64,000 nt of DNA from Phoebastria nigripes (lineage: Eukaryota > Chordata > Aves > Procellariiformes > Diomedeidae), in contig JAYKAV010002929.1 of assembly GCA_035582835.1 (NCBI GenBank), positions 483,589 to 547,588 of the forward strand, read 5' to 3'. A model generated the notes under the pieces. It was not told the DNA's origin. It searched no databases and saw nothing but the letters and a program-made list of their open reading frames with translations. This document shows, one piece after another, positions 47,698 to 59,688 of this stretch (position 1 is its first letter; every line of letters starts with the position of its first letter). The position numbers were made by a program, and so were the translations under genes.

Positions 47698-50017
47698 TGG
47701 ACTATGGAGTTTCCTCTGGCCCTGAGACATACATACTCATGTCCATGCGTCTAAACTCTCTTATCCACAGAAGGTGATCACATGCAGACTGATCACTGGG
47801 AACAGTCCCTGACCCATGCTGTCAACTGAACTGTTCGGGAAAAGGTTAGCTGGAGCAGGTCCAAATCACACCAGGGAGTTTGGTAACATTTAGAACTATG
47901 GAAGTTGATCAGCCATTGGTCAACCCTGTCGTCTGACTGCCCTCTTTAGTTATTAGTTTGTGTATAATCATACCAGTGAGGGTAAATAATGTAGTTTATA
48001 ACCAGATGTGATCATCTAAGTGAGTTCATCCCGTCTGTATATGTTTATATATAAAACATCTAAACAGTTGCTATAGTGTCTCAATTCCATTAACAGGCTT
48101 TCTGCTATCAAAATGTAAAGATGAATGAGTAATGTGCCCTGTAAATATAATTAATTTGTATCTAGCTGAAAATAGCTATGTAGGTCATGGATGTTTAGAA
48201 TTCTTCTCATTTTAAAAAAAAAAAAAAAGGTATTTTAATACAAATATGTGATTTTGTGGTTTTCCTAAGGCTGACTTGATTTGAAAAAGTTATTGTCTAA
48301 ACAGAAAGTGTGGTGATTCATTTTGGTTGAAATACAAAGGCCTTTGGTACAAAGTATTTATCCACCAACTGGTTTGAAAGGCTTCTTTCTGTTTTTAAGT
48401 TGTCATAGAGCCAAGGTCTGCTTTCAGACAGAAGCATGTGGCTACCCTGCAGTCAGCAGATATGAANTCATTGGAAGCTGTATGTAAACTTAAAATGGTA
48501 CAATTTGGCTCAAACTTTTTAGTACTTCTGCCTAGTTTTTTCAACAAATTATTAAATAATCTCAATGCAAAGNTTTATTCTAAATGCTTTTTGATATATT
48601 TTGTGCAGCTGACTGATACTGAGCATGTAACTGTAATGAGTGGCTGACCTTGCAGTATGATCAGTAGTCATTGTTTTTTGAGAGGAAAGGCCCTTTGGGC
48701 ACAGCCTTGCAAAGTGCATAGCATTATGGTTTCAGTTCTGCCAACTTGTTCAACATATACTTGATATTAAACATCTGAGTCAGCTCACAGAAATAATGAG
48801 GTTGCTCTTGTATTCAAAGATAAACACACACTAAAACACTTCTCTGGGTACAGCACATATCTTCCCACAGGACTGGCTTTCTATCTTATGTGGTTATGCA
48901 TAAGCATCAACTTGGCTGCTACTCTAGTAAACTACAGTGTTACTCTTATCAGAATGGCTGACAGCAGCTTGGGAAATATGCATTATAGTACCTGTCAAGA
49001 ATTACTGTTTGCTAAGTAAATTAAACAGGTCATAACCACAATTGATACTGATGCACAGGCAGAATCAATTGTCTGCATTGTACTTTCATACAGCAATGAT
49101 CAAGTTGGAGGGCATTTCCTGTAGGTTAATAGCTAGCTGATAGTCCAAGCCTATTTACAGTTATAATGAGAAAGATAAAGTAAGTTTGATTTTAATAGTG
49201 CTGCAGCTACAGTGCTAGAAGTACATGATATCCAGAGCAATGCTAGAAAATAGAAACTGTGTGGTAGAATTCTCTCTCACAGTTGAGGAGTGAAGACTGC
49301 TGTTCAGTGAAGATGCAGTCAGATCCTTCTTTCCTGGTATATATATAAGCGCCATGATTTTTGGAGATTTTCCAGAGCTGCAAGTTGTCTTTCTCCTGTT
49401 TTGCCTTTTATTTAGGAGATGCATGAGTTTGCATCAGACCCAAACAAACTACTTAGGCTAAAGTAACATGAGGTCTTTCACTCTGTCTTATTACTTGCTG
49501 CTCTTATTGCAAGCTTTAAACATGAACCACATCATTACTTTTCATCAGAGTAGTTTATTTTATAAACCAACCACAGCTTCACATACAATGACATTCAAAT
49601 AACCATGCAAAGCCTGCTTTTTCGTTAGGTGTTTCCAATTAGCTGTGAGAAGATTTAGAACATTTTACTGATTTGTTTTGAAATCCATGTAGCTGATGAT
49701 AAATAGATTTTGTGAGCTGCTGCGGTGCAGGGTGCCTCTCTATCCTCTTCTGCAGGGGCTGGCTGGATGTCCTACAGTAAAGGTTAGGTTGTTGTGCTTA
49801 CTCCTCCTTTAATGCATGGCTAGCAGATTGGCCAAGGTAGACTTCCTGAGGGTACATTGTAAATGCATTTTCAAATTTGAAGAGCATAAAGATGAATTAG
49901 CATATTCACTACTGAAGAGGTTGCTGACTGAAAATTAGCAAGTCACAGACCTTTACTGCTAACTCCATCATCCATTAAGAAAACGCTTGATATCTCTTTC
50001 TCTCTCTGTCATTTCAG
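47698..50017. other. Non-coding stretch, nothing recognised
   Basis: No supported gene or dispersed repeat. It contains an A15 run at 48,214-48,228. The last about 30 bases form a good polypyrimidine tract (TCTCTTTCTCTCTCTGTC) leading to the acceptor of the candidate terminal exon that follows. Confidence 0.5.
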
Positions 50018-50300
50018 AGTACACTGTGGGAAAGAGAAGTTCCAATTGAAATTCAAGCCAAGCAAAACAGAGGAGAAAAATGTTGTTTTCTGTGAACTGA
50101 AAAACTAGGTTACAAGTTTGCGTAGATGGAGGGGGCTCCAAAGGGTCAAACTTTTGAAATCCTTCGTACTGTTTGACAAATATCTAAAAATACCAGTGAA
50201 CTTAAGACTTCCATATATTTTTTTTTTTTTTAACTTTGGCAGTTCTGCTACATTTTAGGGTGTTTGCCACAGATTACAATAAAGAACTTGTCCATAATAT
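50018..50300 (+). other. Candidate terminal exon with poly(A) signal
   Basis: A strong acceptor (TATCTCTTTCTCTCTCTGTC then ATTTCAG, AG at 50,016-50,017) is followed by a frame starting at 50,019. It is open for 29 codons, Lys/Glu-rich, and ends ...VVFCELKN before TAG (50,106-50,108). A canonical AATAAA lies at 50,278-50,283 with T-rich sequence downstream. Together these make a plausible last exon of a plus-strand transcript, coding or non-coding. The frame is short enough to be chance, and I see no partner exon nearby. Product not recognised. Confidence 0.2.
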
Positions 50301-53300
50301 GATCTTTTTTTAAAAAAAAAAACACCTTAAGCCACTTGGTTAAGAAACCAGTGTACTTACTCATTTCCATGTGATATATAGATATTTTTTGAACATTTTA
50401 ATATCCTGAAGTGCATTCCTGTGCCCACAGCTACTATTAGCGGATGCTGATGACAGAGCTTGAAAACAATTATGGAGTATCACCCAGTTTAGCTGGAATG
50501 CACACACTAAGGGGTCTGAGACAAGCTACCATACTTAATAGATCTGTAGAAAATTTGATGGCTATTACTAAAAATCTGCAAGAGAAACACTATAGCACGT
50601 TAGTGGTAATGTGACATATCGAATGATGTACACTCAGAACATTTTTTCCTGTGATTTGCAGCCTTTAATTACATTGACCAATTGCATAGCAGGCTTCAGG
50701 GATAGAAAAATGAAAAAAAAATTATTGGCAGATCCTCTGGTAATATTGCTAATGGACAACGTGCATAAGCATTAAGAAATAGGACTTCTATGATTAATGT
50801 AATTTGCTTATATACTGAATGTAAACAAGAAAATACGGCTGGGCAAGGAATTCAGAATCTGCTGGTATCCATTTAGGGTTGCAAGGGCAAGGGCAGTACT
50901 TGGGTCTTATTCTTAATTTTCTATCAATATATGGCTTGTGTCAGAAGACCCCCGGCCTAGTAACTCATTATTTACACTGAGACCTATGGCTGACCTTAAG
51001 ATCTTCTTCAAATCCATACTCAGTGGTCATTAATGTTGTAATGACTCCTCCCCAGTGTCCCTGGGAAACCAGCTTCATTTCTGCCTGTATCAGGTCAACA
51101 ACGTTCCTTTTTGCCAAATTTTTAGAATTTATGTGTAAGAGTTTGAGCGCAGGAAGTTTTTAAGCATTATCATAAAAGTTCAATCCTCTTGACCTGCAGC
51201 ACTTCTCTTCCCCACCCCTTCTCTTGACTGTTGCAAGTAAACACAACTCAGAAAGAGAGAGGAGTCACCCACAAACTAGTTACTGAACGAGTCTTACCAT
51301 AAGGGACAAATGCAAAAAAAGTCTTTGCATAAGGGACGAATGCAAAAAACATTTGCCTAAGCATGTTTGCATACACTCCTGTTCAATCAGGTACATAAAC
51401 AATGTAACTTAAAATCATTTAAAATACTGTTGAGCAGTTAAAAGTAATACTTCTTAAGAAAACCCAGAGAGCATAACATTGAAATTGTGCTCAGAAAGAC
51501 TGCTTTTTCTGTCTTTTTTCATTTTTCATCAGGAATATCAAAACAATGCCTTTCTTTTCAGGCTGTTTGACTTGAATTGGTATACTGTATTTCATTTGAC
51601 TGTCTCCAAGCATTTAACTTTGTGTCATTTCAATACTTTCGAGGGGGGAGGGCGGACATCTGCAATGGTGCCCACAGATTTTGTATTTTGGAGGGCAATG
51701 TCTTATTTTTTTCCTCCTCTCTGACATTCCTGGTTGAACTATGTCTGTCTTCAATAAATCTAAGGCAGATTACTTTCTGCCTGAGCATCAGAGTGCACAG
51801 GAGAGTCAGCACAGCTGGCTGTGAACCCTGGAAGGGGACGATGCTTTGACTTTAGCACACCTTGGCTGCTCACAGGGCTGTAGCTGAGTTAGTACTAACC
51901 TAACCATCTTAGGTACTGAGAAAATGTGACTAGGGCAGCAAGTAACTCAGTGCATGTTGACATCACCTGACAAATTCAGTAAATACCTGGGAGGCTAGTA
52001 CACACCGAGTTCTCTGTTGCCATAACTACACACACTGCCATCTTTTAAAACCAGTGTCACTATTTTAGTCCTTTGTTAATGTCTGCAATGGAACAAACCT
52101 GAAAATAAAAACAAAAAGTAAATTTCATTTCACATGCTGCTTGTAGTCTGGGTTATGAGAAGTTATGAAAGAAAAATTTGTCTTAAAAAAGAGAAATCAC
52201 CACACAAGGCACTAAAATGCCAGAGTTGATTTCCATTTTTGCTTAAATTGTATAAATGATTTATTCAAGATTTGCAAACACTGTATCTTGAGTACAACTG
52301 GCTTTTTCACTTGCAGCTACTCAAACACAACGTGATTATATATAATAGGAGTAGCATTTAACCCACATAAAAATAATCATAATCTGACAAAGTGCTAAGT
52401 AAACTTTATTATTCCTTTCGACAGACCAAGTGAGACTATCCAGAAGCTTTCTTAAGATATTGTTTAGTACAGCATTTTAAAGAAAGAATTTACAGAAGCT
52501 TATGTAGTAATATGTAGCCAGAGAGTGACATAAGGTCTTGCTGATGACATAAGATGAGAAAATACAAAAATATGCAACTGATTATAAAAACATGGTAGAG
52601 GAACAGCCTTTTAGGTTGTTTCCGAAGTGTCAGGCTTAAACAGTTCTTACAGACATGGCTGGAAAGCAGCTATGGCAATATAAAATCTTATTACTTCTAC
52701 TGGACAGCTGTCAACATTGGTCTGCATACTTTGTAGCTAATTGATTATTATATCCCAAAACTTGAGGACTAGCTGAAAGAGCAAGAATCTATGACCAGGA
52801 CACAGAGACAAGGGGCCCAGTGCGACAGTGTTTTGCCTTCCTGGAAGCACTGTGAAGGTGGGACACTCCTCCTCCTACAGCAACAGTGCACTGCAACATA
52901 AAGAATATATTATTACCTGCTTTTATCTTTTTTAGTATTAGCAATAGTCTGAGAAATTTAATTGTAATCATTCAGAAGAAAAAAATAGGAACTTTTCAAA
53001 GTAAAAAAGCTCAAAGCTTCTTCTGGAGCTGATCTGCAATGTGCCTTATTTGCTGCTTTTGTGACTATCCATCTCTTAATAAAGTATCAAGACTCAATTA
53101 TATTAAGAACTATTTAATTCCATAAACTCCTGGGAAACTGTGTTTTTTAGAGGATGATCAGTATATACACAAGAGCTGAGGATAAAACAAACTACCAGCC
53201 ATGTAATCGACGTGCTGAGCTATTTAGGCAAATCCAGAGATACCACATCACCAGGAAAGCTCAAGCCTGGTGGTCACNCTGGAGGATATCAGATATTTAT

Positions 53301-56300
53301 ATAACTCTTTTCAATCTTTATGGAAAATACAATGGAAAGTTTTCTGAAATTTTCTGCTGATTCTTGCTGGAGCTTGGATTTTTTCAAGCCAAGCTCCTGT
53401 TTCCTAGGGCTATTGTCTTTCAGTAGAAATCAACTTAGATCAGCCAAAACTAACTAGTAACCAGCTGAGTAGTTCCACAAGTCTGCTGGTATATGAAGTA
53501 AGTAACGAAATACACTTCTTTTACCAAAATAGGAATAGGTGAATAATTTTGTTAATAGAAAGCAGGTTGTTCTTTTAGCAAAGTTTGGCTCAGGAATGAA
53601 ATCCAATTTATTTATCTGACTTGAACCCTTAAAGCCTTCATGTGACATCTACTTAGCCTCAACCAAAACTTAACTACAGGTGTGCTGTTGACCTGCTACA
53701 AGCATTTGCTATTCAGATGACCAAATCTAAAAATTCTTTATTACATTAAAACAGTAATGTAAATGAAACAGCTTACCAAGACTCACATTTAACTAGCTAA
53801 CATCCATGCAAATCTCTGTGTCTAATGTTTCCTATTGTTTGGTGCTAGGACTTCATGATGACTTTTAACTGTATATGTGTAAATTCACTAGCTTTTTATT
53901 AGGAGGTGAACATATCAAATGAATTATTAATAAAACAGAAAAAAAGAACTAATTTGTTATGCATGGAGTGAAATTTGTGCTTATCTATAAAAAGAAAAAG
54001 TTTAATCCTATGATTCATTGGGGCATACAAGGAAAATATTTATAATCTCTTTGAAGGGTACTGCCTCATTAACAGAATTCAATAGGTAAAAGAAAAAATT
54101 CTTTATTAAAACAGCACAGAGCACCCATAATTTATACCTACATTTTCTCTGATACACTTCTGCATTATTTCATAACTTTTGCTTTATCATACAAGGAACT
54201 TGAAAAGTCAGGGTAATATGCAATAAAGAAAATACACTAATAGCAATTAAATAATTACATGTTAAGACAAATGCATTTCCTCTGCTGATTTCACATTTAA
54301 GTCTAGCACTAAAACTTGAATTTCCTACCCTATCCATAGCATAAAGCATTTCAATATAATCAGTTTCAGCAAAAAATTTTACTCAGGGAGTCAGGTTTTG
54401 CTCTGACTTTGACAGAGCTGTGCAGTGGATATGTCACTGTAAAACTTGTCTCAAGAAAGTTCCAAGTGTCATTTAGGGAATTTAAAAGAACTATGGTTGA
54501 ACCAGAAAGAAGAGCTTTGATGGCAGCTATTATGACAAGTTATTTAAGTGAAAAATTACTGGTGAGAACTGAGGAAAGGTTCTCACAATAATTAGATGTA
54601 ATAATAGAAGTAGCTGGCAGAGCAACATAGCATTTTAATGTCCCTACAGTTATTTTTGGACTTAACTGCCCCCCAACCCAGCAGATAATGGATCCAAAAG
54701 CAAACAGTATGCCTTTTCAGAGGCAAGGATATCAAATTGGCTGGTTACATCCACAGTTTGTGAGACTGCTCCATTCCTGGAGCATTGTTTGAAGTACAAT
54801 GCAAGACACTGGGACAAAGATAGTTAAGACCAAATCCAGCCCCCTAGCAATGGCTGTCAGCTGTTTCCTGTAAGACTGACATTGTCTGCTCCTATGTAGA
54901 TAAGCTTCCTATGAACAAGGATCAAATGTGAGACTTACTTTATGCTTCCCTTCATTAATCAAATATATCTGGAAATATGAATCCCATGAGTATTTGCTAG
55001 TTAAAATGTAATGTTTTCAGTCTAGCAAAACTGTTAGTCAGAGACAACAAATTCATTTTTAATGTATAAATTAATGGTATTGGCTGGAGCTCCATTCAAA
55101 AAACCCAAATCCTGGACGACTCTACCAGATAGCAAAGGTTGCATATACACATTGAGGCATACAAGCAACGAGTAAGTAACAGCTCCCAGTGAGAAAGGAG
55201 AGAGGCACATAATAAGTGGGAATGGCTAAGAACATAAAATATCACCAGCCTGTGTGGAAAAAAATTAAGCAGATTTAAGCCATACTACCATTTGTTTTCC
55301 TTTGGTTCAGGCAAGATAGTTTTATTTACAGAGAATGAGGTTGAGGTTAGATCTATAAAGCAACTTAGTGAAATACATTTGGTAGCTTTAGGGAGATGGG
55401 GCTGATCAGTGACTGTTTGGTACAGGGTGGAACAGTTTGTCTTCCCTCTGCCTGGGGTTGTTGGGCACCACCAGAATTACAGTGGTCATGTTTCCAGAGG
55501 ACAAGCCTTGGAAATGGGGTAATGGGAATTTACCTAGTACTGCTTCCAATGCCTGTGCTAACATCCTCATTGAAGCTCATAGCAGAAGGCGTATACAATA
55601 ACTTTGATGATCAGGCTATATATCTATCCGTGACATTTCTCTGTCAGAGAATCAAAGATTATACTCAACAAAATTGGGAGTGATATCTATTTTCATATCT
55701 GTATTTAAGAATATGTAACAATACGTGCCAGGATTTCTCAGTTTTCATTTATTGTTTTGACATCAGCAAGAAAAAGTGGGTGTCTTACACCACCATATGA
55801 CAAACAACAGATGATATTGCATGGTCACTGTGGAAACTGCATTGTCGAAAAAGAGGGTCATATTTGTACTTTTGTAATGAAGACAAACCGTAGCATTTTT
55901 TAAGTGTCCCTATTGTTACTTTGACGCCAGGTTGCCAGAGTTACAAGTGAAAACAAGGTGCAAAAAATATCTGGGATTCTTTTCCCTTTTTTTTTTTGGC
56001 TGAAGTCATTAATATCATTCAAAGTTTTAAATATGTAATATTCTACATGGACGAAGCAGATTTTCTAGCAAGAAGGTGGCAGTTCACAGATCTTGATAAA
56101 GGTCCATTGAAGACAACAGAAAGCACTCACCGCTTTTGATGGGAAGTGGTCATCTGATCTAGGAAGCAGATTCAAAAATATGTATGCTTTCCTTTATTCT
56201 GAATTTACTAGGTATTGATTCAGTGAGGGTGTACAGAGAGGGCTACAACTGTAAAAAAGTGTATTTGGTGTATTTACGGAGTAGGTTGTCCACAGTACAG

Positions 56301-56940
56301 CAAAGTTTAGTAGCATTATAATAAAGGCATGAAACTCAAGTGGAAATCATTCTCTGGTGAGGAATACAAACTCCACACTGGCCAAGAAAGTGTTAACAGG
56401 CCGCTGTAGACTAAATTAGCCCTGTCCTAATTTACTTGTGAAAGTTATTGCAGAGGAGGAGTGTCAGCTCACCTGATAGAGGCTGGAAGGAGGTCTGGCT
56501 CTCCTTAGCTGGTGCCTTTGTGGAAGTCTGGGGTATGATGGGCATGGACAAGTTTTCTTATCAGCCAGCTACTGCCAGTTATGCTTGCATAGGTATATAG
56601 TGTTTCTGTAGCTGCGTGGGACTGGTCTTTCTGACACATCAGAGTTGTGGTGATTGAATTATGCAGGTCCACCTCAAAGAACTGAAAAAGCAGATGTAAA
56701 TAATACACTTGGAAGAGGTTGTCTGTGGAGCAGGCTGCAATGATTTTTTTTACAAAGTGATGTCACCACCTCCACTATTGCCTGGTGTTTTATTTTTCCC
56801 CCTTTTGGTGAGTCTTTGTTATCACATTCAGTCACATAAGGCCAAAGCCCTGTTGCATGGAAGCTGCATCTCTGCTGTTGAACGTGATGCTGAGCTGGTG
56901 GTCCTGGAAGGAAGGAAGTGGTGTCAGTAGGGTGCCACTT
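50301..56940. other. Non-coding stretch, nothing recognised
   Basis: No gene recognised. The only structured element is the 30-bp tandem duplication at 51,291-51,350. Open frames here (up to 95 codons at 55,396-55,683, +) lack support. AT-rich throughout. Confidence 0.5.
51291..51350 (+). repeat. 30-bp tandem duplication
   Basis: Two adjacent 30-bp copies, both beginning GTCTT and containing CATAAGGGAC then AATGCAAAAAA, with four substitutions between them. An isolated local duplication. Confidence 0.92.
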
Positions 56941-57372
56941 ATAGAATCATAGAATCATAGAATAGTTTGGGTTGGAAGGGACCTTTAAAGGTCTTCTAGT
57001 CAACCCCCGCTGCAATGAGCAGGGACATCTTCAACTAGATCAGGTTGCTCAGAGCCTCGTCCAGCCTGACCTTGAATGTTTCCAGGGATGGGGCATCTAC
57101 CACCTCTCTGGGCAACCTATTCCAGTGTCTCACCACCCTCAGAGCAAAAAATTTCTTCCTTATATCTAGCCTAAANCTACCCTNTTTTAGNTTAAAACCA
57201 TTCCCCCTTGTCCTGTCGCAACAGGCCCTGCTAAAAAGTTTGTCCCCATCTTTCTTATAAGCCCCCTTTAAGTACGGATAGGCTGCAATAAGGTCTCCCT
57301 GGAGCCTTCTCTTCTCCAGGCTAAATAACCCCAACTCTCTCAGCCTTTCCTCATAGAAGAGGTGTTCCACTC
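56941..57372 (-). mobile_element. CR1 LINE fragment, youngest-looking copy
   Basis: Opens with ATAGAATCATAGAATCATAG (the octamer tail in reverse complement), then TTTGGGTTGGAAGGGACCTT, and runs through about 430 bp of near-canonical CR1 3' UTR and C-terminal reverse-transcriptase sequence. On the minus strand the frame at 57,035-57,370 stays open for 111 codons and encodes the tail of the CR1 ORF2 protein. This includes the typical basic, Arg/Leu-rich region and the conserved HWNRLP segment. Similarity ends abruptly after AGAAGAGGTGTTCCA, so it is a 5'-truncated, non-autonomous copy. Three consensus Ns lie within 16 bases (57,176-57,191). Confidence 0.95.
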
Positions 57373-59234
57373 AGGCTGGGCAGTCCTCTGAGAAGCAGGA
57401 TTAACTGGTCTGGGCATAGTGGTGTGCTAATGCACATCTCTAGTATCTCAAATAACAGCTCCTTGCAGTGATGCAGGGTCACATTTGTACACATTGAGGA
57501 ATTTTTAGAGTCAAAGCGTGGAGCTCTGTAATTCATTTTGGTGCTTGTCCACTGCAGGAGGAAAAACATCCTTATTTAAGTGCTGAGACTTCTTCTACGA
57601 TGCACAGAGATTGCTGGGGGCGCTTCAAACAAAAAAAACTGAAAGAGCCCTAACCTGCCCAGCTGGGAACATTGGTGACTGGATTGTGACTTAAGTACCT
57701 AAAACATTTTTCTTGTTTGTGTCGTTCAATGTTCAGCTGCTGCCAAGCCTGTGAGAAATCTGTGCTTTCTGAGACCTGAATGCTCTGGTACTAAATTTCT
57801 TGTTGCACTTGAAGTTCTGTTTCTGGTTACGTCAAAAGCATCTCAGTGGGTCTGCGGGTGCTGGTGGCTAACCTCCGGATCCACGGAACCTTACAGGTAT
57901 ACACTGAGACTATACTTGTATTAGCTAATCTTGTGGCCTGAGAGGGCTGCTTGGCATCAAGCCCTTAATGTCCATACTATGTAATTCTCAAGGGGTTTTG
58001 CTTCAGACAAGATCCTGTGGACTGNATGGCCAACTGTGGTCAGAGCCCATTAGGTGGTTTCTAGGGTCCATCTTCAGCTTTCATTTCATTCAGAAGGAAC
58101 CCATTCATGTACTCCAAGACTCTTCTGTGATATATAAACAGTAAGTGGGAGCAATTAGGAGATTTACTTTAAAAGTGCACTCCTGGTATGAACTAAATAT
58201 GTGGCTGCATCCCTGAGTATCAAAAAATGTCCACATCCAAAAGTGGATGAATTATGCTACAAAATGTATGCTGCAAGTTGCTGCCAGATGATGAAGAGCT
58301 GGATGAAAAGACAAGGCTTGTGTTTCATATCATGAAGAATTTATCATACTAATGAAATAAAGCATGCTTTATATTCTTTTTTTTTCCCCAATAAGCCTTT
58401 GTTTTGAAAAAGTTGTTTGAATTTTCTGGACAGTTAGAGATCTACTCAATGGTCTGCTGAAACCTATCCCTGTTGTTATAGGAAATAAAATTGTGCTATA
58501 GAAAAATACAAATATATGAAATGAGTCTTCCATTTTCTAGTTCTGCAACCTTTTTTCCACCAGCAAAATTAACTAATAAGCTTATTTAAATTCTACCAAA
58601 AATTCTTTATCAATAGAGGTTTCTGTCCCATTCACCTGGACAGGAATGACTGTTCTTTTCTGTGTAAGGAAGAGTTCAGCTATAAATCAAAATGGAGGGA
58701 ATACTGGACAAGTCATCTCCTTACTGCATAGATAAAGAGATGGTGAGTGTCTTGCGCAATAAGTCTTGGAGACAAATCTCCTATCAGAGAAGAGTGAAAC
58801 TGGACTTCTAGGGCTCCTCGAATTCAGAACTCATTTGTTTTAATCTACTCTGGAAATATTCAGATGTTTTGTGTGGTAACAACAATGAAGCCATGGAACA
58901 GAGATGCAGAAGGTACAAAGTGTCATCTCTTCATGTGAAGAGCATTTCCAGAGATGAATTAGACACAGTTCCTTTGCTCAGCAAATGAAGATTTGATTTG
59001 ACCTGCATATAAATTCCAGTTTCCTTATGTTCTACAGATGCTTATCTGGTGTACAGCCAAGTATTTTGCACATCATTTGAACAAAACAGCCTGCTGGCAG
59101 TGCACCTGGTCTCCTATGCAAAGACCTAAATGAAGAAAAGATTTGCACACTCACTGTCAGTTTGAGTCCAAAATCTTAATACTTGAAAGTCTCAGGCACT
59201 TAGGAAAAACAACTCTGTGATGTTCCAACAAGGA

Positions 59235-59261
59235 TTTGAGTGAACTCAAACTTCACTCAAA
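59235..59261. repeat. Perfect short hairpin
   Basis: TTTGAGTGAA and its exact reverse complement TTCACTCAAA are separated by a 7-base loop. It is too short for a microRNA precursor, and no gene is adjacent. Confidence 0.85.
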
Positions 59262-59667
59262 AGGATCAGCAAGGAGTTTGTGTTAGTCATGAACTCTTGC
59301 AGCTAGTACCCTATGCTGACTTTCAGTATGAAGGATTCTTCATTTTATGTGAAAAACTTGCTATAAATTCTTCGGATTGATTTGGTGGCAGAGCTGTTCT
59401 CCAGTCTTCCACAGCATCTTCAGAAAATGAATCTGTGTGAAAAGTGGCACCAGAAGGTTTCAGGCAGGTATTAGCACTATAGAAGGGGGCTTTTATTGTT
59501 GGATCACTGCAAATATATGTAGTTTGGAAAAAATACACCATTTGCTAATGTAATGTGAGCTTTTCCTTTTGGTAGGGATTTTTTTAACAACTACTTGGTG
59601 ACCATTAATTTCATTTGGGTGTGACTTTGTCCTTGTTTGCAAGCAACTAGTGCCTTAGACCGTTTGC

Positions 59668-59688
59668 CAAAACAAACAAACAAAACCA
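59668..59688. repeat. (CAAA)n microsatellite
   Basis: About four AAAC units in a short simple repeat. Confidence 0.85.
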
